Positions 50,064 through 58,163 of a stretch of DNA of 64,000 nt are shown here, one piece after another (the stretch's first letter is position 1; the number at the start of each line of letters is the position of its first letter). Below the pieces are notes generated by a model. It had not been told where the DNA came from. It saw nothing but the letters and a program-made list of their open reading frames with translations, and did no database searches. Source of the DNA: Erysipelotrichaceae bacterium 66202529 (GTDB lineage: Bacteria > Bacillota_I > Bacilli_A > Erysipelotrichales > Erysipelotrichaceae); NCBI GenBank assembly GCA_017161075.1, contig CP046174.1, forward strand, positions 930,001 through 994,000, read 5' to 3'. Position numbers and translations under genes: made by a program.

Positions 50064-50139
50064 GGTCCAGTGGTGTAGTGGTTAACATGCCTCCCTGTCA
50101 CGGAGGAGATCGTGGGTTCGAGTCCCATCTGGACCGCCA
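50064..50139 (+). tRNA. tRNA-Asp (anticodon GTC), copy 1
   Basis: 76 nt with encoded CCA. Acceptor GGTCCAG/CTGGACC, anticodon stem CCTCC/GGAGG with loop CTGTCAC. Confidence 0.97.
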
Positions 50140-50169
50140 TTTTAATCTTTTGCTTGAATCGAATATGCT

Positions 50170-50245
50170 GGTCCAGTGGTGTAGTGGTTAACATGCCTCC
50201 CTGTCACGGAGGAGATCGTGGGTTCGAGTCCCATCTGGACCGCCA
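50170..50245 (+). tRNA. tRNA-Asp (anticodon GTC), copy 2
   Basis: Identical to copy 1, starting 30 nt after its CCA end. Part of the same transcript. Confidence 0.97.
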
Positions 50246-50250
50246 GTTAT

Positions 50251-50324
50251 GCAGATGTAGTTCAATGGTAGAACACAGCCTTGCCAAGGCTGATACGGGG
50301 GTTCAATTCCCCTCATCTGCTCCA
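50251..50324 (+). tRNA. tRNA-Gly (anticodon GCC)
   Basis: 74 nt with encoded CCA. Acceptor GCAGATG/CATCTGC, anticodon loop TTGCCAA. It starts 5 nt after tRNA-Asp copy 2. Confidence 0.97.
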
Positions 50325-50337
50325 ATAAAAAACACGT

Positions 50338-50362
50338 AAACTCATGTAAAAGTGAGTTTTTT
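50338..50362 (+). terminator. terminator of the tRNA cluster
   Basis: AACTCA / TGAGTT stem with T6. Confidence 0.75.
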
Positions 50363-50368
50363 ATATGT

Positions 50369-50422
50369 AAAGGCATTTAACGTATGCATCCTAAGGGGAA
50401 ACGTCGTTGAATGCCTTTTTTT
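50369..50422 (+). terminator. second strong hairpin with T tract
   Basis: 14-bp stem AAAGGCATTTAACG / CGTTGAATGCCTTT (one G-T pair) with a 22-nt loop and T7. It is a backup terminator or the 3' end of a small RNA at the border of the accessory block. Confidence 0.7.
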
Positions 50423-50595
50423 CATGTCCAAATAACGAGGATTTCAGAAAGCATATGTCCTGAAAAACATGGAAAGTAGTAAACTCATGTACTTTTAAGC
50501 AACATGAAATCCTAACACCACAGACACCACAAAAAGAAAGGGGGTGATGCTGGGCATTTGTTAGGGAGCACCAATTAAAAGGAAAGGAGGTGAAA

Positions 50596-50982
50596 ATGAT
50601 GCTTGAGCCTAAAATATACGTACGTTGCGATATTCTTGAAGTTGGTAAACAAGATATACAAGTGTTTGATAATAAGGATGAATATGATGATTTCGAAGGA
50701 GCTTTCTCATTAGCATATACAACAGAGAAAACAGATAAGTACTTCAAGCTGAATCTTAACTTTGAACTTAGATTTAAAAATCAGTATGATGTTTCTAAAA
50801 TCCTTGTAAAACTCCCCTATTCGTTTACTTACACATTGAAGAAATACAAGGAGTATGGTTTGGAATCTATTAAAATCAGCGCATTAAATGAAATTGCTTC
50901 GGAAATCAGTGAATACTACGGATTTTATTTAATGTTGCTATTCCAATGCAAAGTAAAGTCAAATGTAAAGGAGATGAGTTGA
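50596..50982 (+). CDS. unknown accessory protein
   Basis: 128 aa, soluble, rich in Lys, Glu and aromatic residues, no motif recognised. AAAGGAGG lies 5 nt before ATG 50596; an in-frame GTG at 50590 is too close to the ribosome site. It is first in a chain of four genes with overlapping stops and starts (to 51561), followed by a terminator, in an AT-rich block. Confidence 0.7.
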   Translation: MMLEPKIYVRCDILEVGKQDIQVFDNKDEYDDFEGAFSLAYTTEKTDKYFKLNLNFELRFKNQYDVSKILVKLPYSFTYTLKKYKEYGLESIKISALNEIASEISEYYGFYLMLLFQCKVKSNVKEMS

Positions 50983-51083
50983 TGCAAAATTACAAGCTGA
51001 TATACCAAGGGTTGAAATTGGCAGTTGACTTTTACTATCAGTACAGCAAAATAAAGACGATCTGTAGGAAAAAATCAAAATGA
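50982..51083 (+). CDS. 33-aa small protein
   Basis: The ATG at 50982 overlaps the preceding stop and has AAAGGAG upstream. The peptide is basic and aromatic (LAVDFYYQYSKIK) and ends in RKKSK. Overlaps with both neighbours support translation. No function known. Confidence 0.6.
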   Translation: MQNYKLIYQGLKLAVDFYYQYSKIKTICRKKSK

Positions 51084-51187
51084 AGAAGGATAACTTTCAG
51101 ATACTTGGTCTTATTATTGGAATCACATTGATAGTAGTAAATGAAATAATTGATTTAGGTAAACATAAAGGAGAAGAAAAACAATGA
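51080..51187 (+). CDS. 35-aa single-pass membrane peptide
   Basis: The ATG at 51080 overlaps the previous stop. One hydrophobic segment (ILGLIIGITLIVVNEII) is followed by a charged tail (HKGEEKQ). Its stop overlaps the next ATG at 51184. It looks like a phage- or plasmid-type small membrane protein; function unknown. Confidence 0.6.
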   Translation: MKKDNFQILGLIIGITLIVVNEIIDLGKHKGEEKQ

Positions 51188-51561
51188 AAGAAACAGAACA
51201 AAAAGCACCAGTAGCACCAATAAATGCAAAGGTAGCCAAGGAAGATCCACAAAAACCACAAGTTAAAGAAACAAAGTACTGCACCTTGTTACAGTCAACT
51301 AAGATTGCAGATAAAGACGGGTTAGGCTATACGTATGCATTTGAGAAAATCTTCGTTAAAGAATTAAAACGTGAGGAAATCCGAATTTGTCTGTACAAGA
51401 ATATGCGAAATCGTGGAGGAAACATTCAAAACAAAATGCTTGTAAGACCGTGCGATTTAACTGAGATGGAGTTCATCCAGTTGTTTGAAAAAGCAATTAA
51501 AGATAAATTATTTACAGATGAATTCATGAAATATCTGCGTAACATCGTCAATCAAAAATAA
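51184..51561 (+). CDS. unknown accessory protein
   Basis: 125 aa. The first ~28 residues are a low-complexity Lys/Pro/Ala tail, followed by a compact domain with KIADKDGLGYTYAFEKIF and EIRICLYKN motifs. No family recognised. A strong ribosome site (AAAGGAGAAG) precedes the ATG. It ends the four-gene chain and is followed by a terminator. Confidence 0.7.
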   Translation: MKETEQKAPVAPINAKVAKEDPQKPQVKETKYCTLLQSTKIADKDGLGYTYAFEKIFVKELKREEIRICLYKNMRNRGGNIQNKMLVRPCDLTEMEFIQLFEKAIKDKLFTDEFMKYLRNIVNQK

Positions 51562-51563
51562 AC

Positions 51564-51602
51564 CCCTTAACCAATCAATCAACGGTTAAGGGATATTTTT
51601 TA
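51564..51602 (+). terminator. terminator in the accessory block
   Basis: CCCTTAACC / GGTTAAGGG stem, loop 11 nt, then ATATTTTTT. Confidence 0.85.
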
Positions 51603-51603
51603 T

Positions 51604-51915
51604 ATGTTTGATAATAAGCGTTACTTAACAAGGGGAATAGCTTCTGAAGTTCCCCTTACCATTCAGTTGTTAATTTGGCAGATGATTGACAAGCTGAGGG
51701 ATAAGAGAAGTAAGGTAGATTATTTACAAGTGTTCAAGGTGAAGCATTCCGATAGACACATCATCATTGAACAGAGTAGTAGTGAACCTGAATTCAAAAC
51801 TACTTTTGAATTTCATACGGCAAGTGTGGGAACAGAGGAAGCAGGACAAGTGTACACTGTTTGGGTCATTGATGACGGAGAGCATACACTAATGCTCTTC
51901 CCTGAGGAACGCTGA
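51604..51915 (+). CDS. DUF960 family protein
   Basis: 103 aa. The start FDNKRYLTRGIASEVPLTIQ and the LLIWQMIDKLRDK plus DYLQVFKV pattern match DUF960, a family common on conjugative elements, plasmids and phages of Firmicutes. Function unknown. No good ribosome site precedes ATG 51604, which lies right after the terminator, so the mRNA start is unclear. Its presence is the best hint that the block is mobile-element derived. Confidence 0.8.
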   Translation: MFDNKRYLTRGIASEVPLTIQLLIWQMIDKLRDKRSKVDYLQVFKVKHSDRHIIIEQSSSEPEFKTTFEFHTASVGTEEAGQVYTVWVIDDGEHTLMLFPEER

Positions 51916-51921
51916 AAAGAA

Positions 51922-52242
51922 TTAGTCTTTTGGTAAAGCAATCAGAAGATTTTTGACAAGGGATTTATTTTTTCTGTTCAGCAATCGGTAGTAGTTCAGA
52001 ACTTCCATTTCATCCTTATTTTGGGGTGGCAAAGAATTGATTAAGTTTAAGTTAAAGCAAGAAGTGATGTTGACATCAAGAATTGAACATATTTTTTCCA
52101 AGGTGTCAATGGATGGTAGAGACTTCCCTGTTACATATTTAGAGATGGCTTTCTGAGAAAGACCTAGTCTTTCACCTAATTCAGATTGAGTCATGTTTTT
52201 CATCTCTAAATTGTCCTGGATGATTTCTCCAATATTTCTCAT
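51922..52242 (-). CDS. XRE-family repressor
   Basis: 106 aa. The N-terminal helix-turn-helix is MTQSELGERLGLSQKAISKY, and the C-terminal ~40 residues are helical. It is divergent from the gene at 52395, with a dyad in between, so it probably represses that promoter and its own. The size is typical of mobile-element regulators. Confidence 0.88.
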   Translation of the reverse strand: MRNIGEIIQDNLEMKNMTQSELGERLGLSQKAISKYVTGKSLPSIDTLEKICSILDVNITSCFNLNLINSLPPQNKDEMEVLNYYRLLNRKNKSLVKNLLIALPKD

Positions 52243-52332
52243 AGGATTGCACCCCCTTTGTTCTTAAATTATAGAATAAATGGTAGTGCGATGTTGAAAT
52301 AAACTCTCAAGTGTAGTAATATTATTGTATCA

Positions 52333-52347
52333 ACTACTGTGTGTAGT
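52333..52347. promoter_or_regulatory. candidate operator of the XRE repressor
   Basis: ACTAC-N5-GTAGT dyad, with further single GTAGT/ACTAC half-sites near 52315 and 52371, all between the divergent genes. Confidence 0.4.
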
Positions 52348-52394
52348 GTTTTATGAATATAACTACATTAAGGTATGGGAAAAGGAGAGAAAAA

Positions 52395-52946
52395 ATGGAG
52401 AAAAGTAAGAAAAATGAGGATATGATTTTCAAGGATATTAAATCGTTACAACCTGTTGTAGATGTAATCAATGAAGCATCAATAACGCTTGGTGACCCTA
52501 CAAGGACGATTAAAGATAGTCCTTTAATTGATGTTCTTTCAAACGCTTTAGGTGCAGGTGGCGGAGCTGGAGTTTCATTTCTTGCATTATATGGTTTAGG
52601 TATAACAGGATTGTCAGCAGCTGGCATTACTACAGCACTAGCAACTGCTGGTTCAATCGTTGGCGGTGGAATGGCTGCAGGTGTGTTAGTTCTAGGTGCG
52701 TTACCTGTGGCTGGAGTTGCTTTAACAGGTGGAGTAATAGCAAAAAACATAAAACGAAAACAATTAAGAGAAGTTAAAAAAGATTTGTATAACGAAGCAG
52801 AAGACCGATTGAAAAAGATTGAAGAGGAACTAGCAAAAGCAGAAAGTGATACTGAAACTAGTGAAGATAGGTTTAACTTATTGAAATCATTAAAAATCAC
52901 CTTAGGTAAAATACTTGTAGATCTTCAACATGATTTGATGTTGTGA
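52395..52946 (+). CDS. glycine-zipper membrane protein
   Basis: 183 aa. A Gly/Ala-rich hydrophobic stretch at about 55-125 (GAGGGAGVSFLALYGLGIT, then GSIVGGGMAAGVLVLGAL) resembles glycine-zipper or pore-forming membrane hairpins. It is followed by basic KNIKRKQLREVKK and an acidic coiled coil. The ATG at 52395 follows AAAAGGAGAG. The stop overlaps the next gene. Pairing of a Gly-rich membrane protein with an unknown soluble partner, under an XRE repressor, is reminiscent of defence or toxin modules, but nothing proves it. Confidence 0.7.
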   Translation: MEKSKKNEDMIFKDIKSLQPVVDVINEASITLGDPTRTIKDSPLIDVLSNALGAGGGAGVSFLALYGLGITGLSAAGITTALATAGSIVGGGMAAGVLVLGALPVAGVALTGGVIAKNIKRKQLREVKKDLYNEAEDRLKKIEEELAKAESDTETSEDRFNLLKSLKITLGKILVDLQHDLML

Positions 52947-53812
52947 AAAGAGAGATTGTAGAAAAAATAGTAAGTAATTATGTAGATAGCAATATGGCAG
53001 ATATAAAAAAAGAAATGAAAAAGGGGTCTGTATTTATGGTCTATGAATATATTTATAATAAAGAAGGTTATCTAAAATGTATTTTAGGAGTCTTTGATTA
53101 TTGCAAAGCAAATAACCTTGCTTGTCATATAGTAGATCAAGAAGATAATGATTATGTATTCACTATTAAAATTCATAAAGATGCGGTTTTAGATATCTAC
53201 ACTGTTGTTGAGAGTGTGCATGGCCTAGACTTAGTAAAAGTACAATTTGTTCCCAACTCAGTTCATAGAAGGAATTCAAAGAATAAGTTAAAAACCTTAA
53301 AACAGGCAATAGGTACGCTTTTGCAATCTGATGATGAAATAGAGGGAGTTCTATACCGAAGCCATATATCTACACTTATTTCATTATTCAATACATATCT
53401 ATCAAATTTTGATAAACTGATTAAGGATTTAAATCTCACAGATATAAATATATGGATGAATAAATATATTGAAAGCAACAATCTGAAATTATACTCATTC
53501 AAATATAAAGAAAAATCTGGACTCAAAGTTAAAGTGAGAACATATAACTGTAATTTAGTTTCTGAGGGTGAAAAAGTTGTGACTATTTATAATACTTTTG
53601 ATAAACGTGACAATGGGCAAGAAATCAAAGGAAAGTTTGTCGCAAAATCAGTTAATAATGAAGTTAAAAGACAGGCTTACTACGCATATATTGAGTCAGA
53701 AATACTACCAAATTATGATAAAAGAGATACTGAGAATAAAACTGATTCAGAAAAAATCAAAGAATTAGAAATCATATTAGCAAATAAATGTAGGAATAAA
53801 ATAGAGGATTAA
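52943..53812 (+). CDS. unknown partner of the glycine-zipper protein
   Basis: 289 aa, soluble, AT-rich codon use, no motif I recognise. It starts with GTG overlapping the upstream stop and has no strong ribosome site, so it is probably translated by coupling to the glycine-zipper gene. The C-terminus is highly charged (SEKIKELEIILANKCRN). Possibly a two-gene module. Confidence 0.7.
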   Translation: MKREIVEKIVSNYVDSNMADIKKEMKKGSVFMVYEYIYNKEGYLKCILGVFDYCKANNLACHIVDQEDNDYVFTIKIHKDAVLDIYTVVESVHGLDLVKVQFVPNSVHRRNSKNKLKTLKQAIGTLLQSDDEIEGVLYRSHISTLISLFNTYLSNFDKLIKDLNLTDINIWMNKYIESNNLKLYSFKYKEKSGLKVKVRTYNCNLVSEGEKVVTIYNTFDKRDNGQEIKGKFVAKSVNNEVKRQAYYAYIESEILPNYDKRDTENKTDSEKIKELEIILANKCRNKIED

Positions 53813-53932
53813 TCTAAAATTATTTTCATTTTACGTACAAAATAGGAGACTATGCATAAACCTAAATGTAATGTAATAGAAAAAATAATTGTAGTAATTC
53901 AATATGGCTAATGATGTGAAAAGGAGAAGAAA

Positions 53933-54703
53933 ATGGAAAAGAGTTATGTTATTTTAGGAAAAAGTATGAAATTAGAAGAAATAGGATTATATGTATCAAG
54001 CATTATTTGTATATTAGGTACATTCATGCCATATTATACAATTAGTTTATTAGGCGCGAGTAGCAGTGTTAATTATATATCTGGTGATGGTAAATTCACA
54101 TTGATTCTTTGCATATTAGCATGTATTTGCATGTGGCTAAGAAAATATATTTTTACGTTAGGAGCTTCTATCCTAACTATTGCTATAGTGTTATTTGATT
54201 TCATGTCAGATTATAATGCGGTTGAAGGTGTAGGAAAGCATGATTTTGGTGCATATATTTGTTTACTTAGTGCAGTGATTATGGTAGTATGTGGTGCTCT
54301 TGCTTATTTCCGTCATAAAAATGGAGATAAGAGTATTGATGATACATTTTCTAACATTTCTCAAAAAACAAAAGAAGTTGTTAGTACTGTAAAGAATACT
54401 GTTGAATCTAATTTAGGTGATAAATCAAATAATTCAATTAAATGTCCTAAATGTGGTGCGAAATATGCACAGGATATGAACTTCTGTCCAGAATGTGGAA
54501 CACCAAAGCCAAAGGAACCTAAAAAGAAAAAATGTGGAAAATGTGGTAAAGAGTTAGATAACAATGTTCAGTTCTGCCCCTCTTGCGGTGAGAGAGTTGT
54601 ACCTGATAAAATAGAAGAAAAATGTGTATGTAAGAAATGTGGTTCAGAACTAAGCGAGGGTACAGTTTTTTGTGGGAAATGTGGAACTAAGGTTGGTGAT
54701 TAA
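53933..54703 (+). CDS. membrane protein with three zinc ribbons
   Basis: 256 aa. Four hydrophobic segments lie within about 15-125. The cytosolic tail holds three zinc-ribbon modules: CPKCGAKYAQDMNFCPECG (about 168-186), CGKCGKELDNNVQFCPSCG (about 198-216) and CKKCGSELSEGTVFCGKCG (about 233-251). AAAAGGAGAAG precedes the ATG. It is directly followed by two related zinc-ribbon proteins with one membrane segment each. Function unknown. Confidence 0.75.
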   Translation: MEKSYVILGKSMKLEEIGLYVSSIICILGTFMPYYTISLLGASSSVNYISGDGKFTLILCILACICMWLRKYIFTLGASILTIAIVLFDFMSDYNAVEGVGKHDFGAYICLLSAVIMVVCGALAYFRHKNGDKSIDDTFSNISQKTKEVVSTVKNTVESNLGDKSNNSIKCPKCGAKYAQDMNFCPECGTPKPKEPKKKKCGKCGKELDNNVQFCPSCGERVVPDKIEEKCVCKKCGSELSEGTVFCGKCGTKVGD

Positions 54704-54706
54704 TAT

Positions 54707-55486
54707 ATGAAATTTTGTCCTAAATGTGGTAATGAGTTGAAAGGTAACCAATTAAACTTTTGCCCAGAATGTGGAGCGCCACTACCAAAAAATGATGCGG
54801 AAAATGTGGTCAGTGAGGAGCAACCAGAACTAGTTAAGCAACCACAAAGAACCACCAAAAACAAGGGAGTCAAGATTGTGTTAATTGCACTGATTCTTGT
54901 TCTTGCTTGTGGGGCTGGCTATTTTGCATTCTATAAGTATCAAGATCAACAAGAAAAAGACCGAATAGCAAAAGAACAGGCTCTTACTGAACAAAAGAAA
55001 AAAGATGAACAAGAGAAAAAAGATACGGAGCAGAAAACCAATGATAAACAACAAGAAAATTCGCCAAATTACGTTAATGATGGTACACCATCAATATATA
55101 CTTTGGAGAACGGAAAATACAAAGAATATGCCACTTTGTTAGGTAAGCCTTACGCTGAGGTAGCAGAAAAGATTAAAATTCAAGAATTGGGAGCAAACCC
55201 TATAACATATATCGTTTCAGATTCAATAGTAGAAGCAATTACTGTTGATGAGGATGGAATTGTAAACAGTATAGAATTGATTCTGCAACCAGAATATTAT
55301 TCAGAAGATTTTCTTTCATTTACACAAGATATGCCCACTATCGAATTTGATAGTGAAACGAAATCATTTATAGAAAAAAATATATTAGATGAAAGTGGTA
55401 ATAAATTAAAGTGTGTATATGGTTCAAACAAGATACTAGATGATGGTATGAGCATAAATTCTGTTAAGATTGAATATGAACAATAA
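54707..55486 (+). CDS. zinc-ribbon single-pass membrane protein (1)
   Basis: 259 aa. It starts with a zinc ribbon (CPKCGNELKGNQLNFCPECG) and has one transmembrane helix at about 55-75. A Lys/Glu coiled coil (about 82-115) is followed by an extracellular ~130-residue domain. The zinc ribbon thus faces the cytoplasm. It lies 3 nt after the previous gene. The layout resembles the TcaA/YvrH-like envelope sensors of Firmicutes, but no named family is certain. Confidence 0.72.
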   Translation: MKFCPKCGNELKGNQLNFCPECGAPLPKNDAENVVSEEQPELVKQPQRTTKNKGVKIVLIALILVLACGAGYFAFYKYQDQQEKDRIAKEQALTEQKKKDEQEKKDTEQKTNDKQQENSPNYVNDGTPSIYTLENGKYKEYATLLGKPYAEVAEKIKIQELGANPITYIVSDSIVEAITVDEDGIVNSIELILQPEYYSEDFLSFTQDMPTIEFDSETKSFIEKNILDESGNKLKCVYGSNKILDDGMSINSVKIEYEQ

Positions 55487-55569
55487 AAGTATCATTCATA
55501 CTTTGAAATTGTATTTATATGTATATATAAATACAGAAATAAGGTTGAATATGGGGTGAGTGATAAATT

Positions 55570-56382
55570 ATGAAATATTGTCCCAAATGTGGTAAAGAAT
55601 TAAAAAAAGAAAATTTGAGATTTTGTCCAGAATGTGGATATACCTTAAATCTAGTTGAATCTACGAATGTACAACAAATAAAAAAATCACGAAAGAAGAA
55701 TATTGTCAAATTCGTAGTAGCTGTATTTATTGCTGTTTTAGCATGTGGTGGAGGATATATTATTTATGACAAGTATCAAAATAATCAACAAGGAAAAAGG
55801 GAAATAGCAGAAATACAGAATAACGTTGGACAAACAGTGAAAAAAGATCAGGATAGTTCGAAATCTCCTAGAGAAAATGTAGAAAGATTAAATGCTTCTA
55901 CATATCCTACTAACTATAAAGAATATGGAATATATACAAAAATATTTACTTATCCAAAACTATCAAAGATTGATATCAGTGTTTATAAAACAGATGATGT
56001 ATCGTTGTTATTTACTGAAGATGATTATTGGAAAGAGTATGAGGCAGGTAATTTGGATAGTTCAGTCTTAGTACCAAAATTTGAACAAATGCTAACAGAT
56101 TACTATGATTCTCAAGAAGAAAATCATAGTATTGACGAAAAAGAAGAGTATCCTTCTTATTTACCTTTACCAGGCACATATTATGTGGATGATGCTCATA
56201 CTTTAATTGGTGCAGATGGAGTTGTAGGTACTTATACTCAAGATGAATATTGGAATTTATTTGTTAAACAAGGAAATGATGCCCGTGGTGGACAATATCG
56301 TGTAAAAGGTGGAAGGTTCACAAAAGAGCAGATTCAGGGAATGAAAATACCAAAAGAATGGTATCCGTGGTGGGCAAAATAA
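55570..56382 (+). CDS. zinc-ribbon single-pass membrane protein (2)
   Basis: 270 aa paralog of the previous protein in layout: CPKCGKELKKENLRFCPECG, a basic stretch, one transmembrane helix at about 46-66, and an extracellular domain without similarity to that of the first copy. GGGGTGAGTG precedes the ATG. The outside domains differ while the inside ribbon is kept, suggesting different ligands and a shared partner inside. Confidence 0.72.
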   Translation: MKYCPKCGKELKKENLRFCPECGYTLNLVESTNVQQIKKSRKKNIVKFVVAVFIAVLACGGGYIIYDKYQNNQQGKREIAEIQNNVGQTVKKDQDSSKSPRENVERLNASTYPTNYKEYGIYTKIFTYPKLSKIDISVYKTDDVSLLFTEDDYWKEYEAGNLDSSVLVPKFEQMLTDYYDSQEENHSIDEKEEYPSYLPLPGTYYVDDAHTLIGADGVVGTYTQDEYWNLFVKQGNDARGGQYRVKGGRFTKEQIQGMKIPKEWYPWWAK

Positions 56383-56567
56383 AACCAGATGAGTCAAAGC
56401 CGATAAATGGCTTTGGCTCTATTTTTACGTTATAAGCAATTTTGTTAAGAATGCACCCAAATAGTCATAGAATAACCAAACGATGATTTTAAACACAAAT
56501 ACGTTGCTTACAGATATAGTTTTCTAAGTTCCTATGTTCCGTAAAAAGAAAAGGAGTGAATAAGGTC

Positions 56568-56954
56568 ATGGAAATTACAGATAAAAATAGACAGGAAGTC
56601 CTCACTTGCTTAGTCGCTAGAGGTTACGCAGAATTAAAATCACATGTTGAAGTACATTTGAAAATAAACGAAACAGAATCCCCTATAGGTAGCGAGTGGG
56701 GTACAGACAAAGGCTATGGAGCAAGAATTTTCCTTATAGAAAGCGTGAAAGAGTTTGTGGAAATAAAACAGACTCTCAACCTAGTAGATCGTTGTCCGGG
56801 ACATGAAGAAACAATCGTTGAGGATAATAAAAGAGTCTCCCTTTTTGTGCTGTTTCTCACAGGGGATGACTCTGGAGTTTGTCTTTTTTTCTTAAATGAA
56901 AACGTGGTAAATGTGGAACAAACCGCAGACGCCACATTTTTTTTGACAGCATAA
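56568..56954 (+). CDS. unknown accessory protein
   Basis: 128 aa, soluble, alpha/beta-like, no motif recognised. It starts at ATG 56568 (AAAAGGAGTG upstream); an in-frame GTG at 56556 is possible. It is the last plus-strand gene of the accessory block. Confidence 0.65.
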   Translation: MEITDKNRQEVLTCLVARGYAELKSHVEVHLKINETESPIGSEWGTDKGYGARIFLIESVKEFVEIKQTLNLVDRCPGHEETIVEDNKRVSLFVLFLTGDDSGVCLFFLNENVVNVEQTADATFFLTA

Positions 56955-57086
56955 TTTAATAAATTTTATAGTTTTTATTGACGAATAATTGTATAATGAA
57001 GTTAAGACAACTGGAGGTATTTATCAATAATGTAAAAAGCAGAGAATGCTATTAAGACTCCTGCCCAAACATGAATATTCAAAAAT

Positions 57087-57136
57087 AAGAGACTTCAAAC
57101 TGTTGTATAACAACAAATTCTGAAATCTCTTTTTGT
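57087..57136 (+). terminator. hairpin at the right edge of the accessory block
   Basis: AGAGACTTCA / TGAAATCTCT arms (one mismatch) with an inner TGTTGT/ACAACA hairpin and T5. The nearest gene ends 130 nt upstream. Confidence 0.55.
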
Positions 57137-57202
57137 CAAAGTGAGTAAGGGCTTATCTGAAGATGATCTTCTTTTCAAGCAATATACAATGTGTTATATC
57201 GT

Positions 57203-57595
57203 TTACGATAAGGACAATTCCGCAATGGTCAGCTCTGACAGGTAAAGCTTTAGACTGTCATCAATCGGTGTCCAAACCTCCCGCATCAGCATTTTTTTCA
57301 TAGGATCTGTTTCATCCTGTTTACTGACGATGCATGTATCATTTTCCATCAGTTGAATAATTTCATAAATGGTAATACTCTCAATGGGACGGATAAGCTG
57401 GTACCCTCCCTGACTACCTCTTGCACTCGTTATAAATCCCGCTTTTTTTAATGTCGCAAAAATCAATTCCAAATAACGCTCAGATATTTGTTCCCGACTG
57501 CCAATCTCTGTTATAGACAGAGGACGCTCTTTCCCATATATGGCAAGATCAATCAGACATCTTGCCGCATATCTGGATTTCGTTGATAATTTCAC
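57203..57595 (-). CDS. Rrf2-family regulator (CymR-like, no Fe-S cysteines)
   Basis: 130 aa. The Rrf2 winged helix is clear (KLSTKSRYAARCLIDLA and ISERYLELIFATLKKAGF). The three-Cys Fe-S cluster motif is missing; only Cys13 and Cys88 are present. CymR, the cysteine-metabolism repressor that pairs with CysK in Bacillus, also lacks it. cysK lies 0.7 kb away. It starts with GTG overlapping the stop of the other Rrf2 gene. Confidence 0.85.
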   Translation of the reverse strand: MKLSTKSRYAARCLIDLAIYGKERPLSITEIGSREQISERYLELIFATLKKAGFITSARGSQGGYQLIRPIESITIYEIIQLMENDTCIVSKQDETDPMKKMLMREVWTPIDDSLKLYLSELTIAELSLS

Positions 57596-58008
57596 GCACT
57601 CACCTCATTCTTATAAATATCCGTTAAATAGCGTAAGGTCTTTCCCTCAAGAACTTTATAAATTTCATCCTGCATCCCCATCCATACAGGCTGTGTCCGG
57701 CATATACCGGCACGCATACAGGTGTGGGAAAGGCACACAACGGGATCCAGCTTTTCTTCAACAGCTAAAATAATGTCCTTGGCCGTGATATCATTAGGAT
57801 TTTTTGCAATCTGATAGCCGCCGTCCTTCCCTCGTATACTGATAAGAAGCTGGGCTTTTTTTAATTGCTTAAAAATCTGTTCCAGATATTTGACAGAACA
57901 ATTTCTAGCTTCTGCTATATCACGGATACTGACACAAGTATCGGCTCTGGATGCTAATTCGATCATTGCTTCCAGTGCGTAGACGCCTTTTGTAGAAATT
58001 TTCATCAT
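57592..58008 (-). CDS. Rrf2-family regulator with IscR-like cysteines
   Basis: 138 aa. The Rrf2 winged helix (KISTKGVYALEAMIELAS) is followed by Cys92, Cys97 and Cys103 in DPVVCLSHTCMRAGIC, close to the Cys92/98/104 of IscR. It may therefore bind a 2Fe-2S cluster. It is transcribed with the Fe-S-free Rrf2 protein just downstream and divergently from cysK. GGGAGAG precedes the ATG. Confidence 0.88.
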   Translation of the reverse strand: MMKISTKGVYALEAMIELASRADTCVSIRDIAEARNCSVKYLEQIFKQLKKAQLLISIRGKDGGYQIAKNPNDITAKDIILAVEEKLDPVVCLSHTCMRAGICRTQPVWMGMQDEIYKVLEGKTLRYLTDIYKNEVSA

Positions 58009-58107
58009 AAATCTCTCCCATCAATCTCTTAACTTATATTTTAGTAGAAATACATAGAAAAGACAAGCAAATCATACGGAAATTATAGGAATATTTGAAT
58101 CATTTCA

Positions 58108-58136
58108 TTGACATTGCAATTAAAATGGCATATAAT
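58108..58136 (+). promoter_or_regulatory. cysK promoter
   Basis: TTGACA, 17-nt spacer, TATAAT, with near-consensus hexamers. It leaves a leader of about 140 nt before cysK. Confidence 0.85.
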
Positions 58137-58163
58137 CCCAGTAAAATGATAGGGGTTGAACTT

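Noticed and set aside
50009..50376. Frames translated across the tRNA-Asp and tRNA-Gly genes
   Set aside because: They are tRNA sequences read as protein, with repeated GDRGFESH-like peptides.
50251..57140. tRNA-Gly as an integration site for a phage or ICE
   Set aside because: No integrase and no second copy of the tRNA 3' end at the right side were found. The accessory block remains unexplained but is not called a mobile element.
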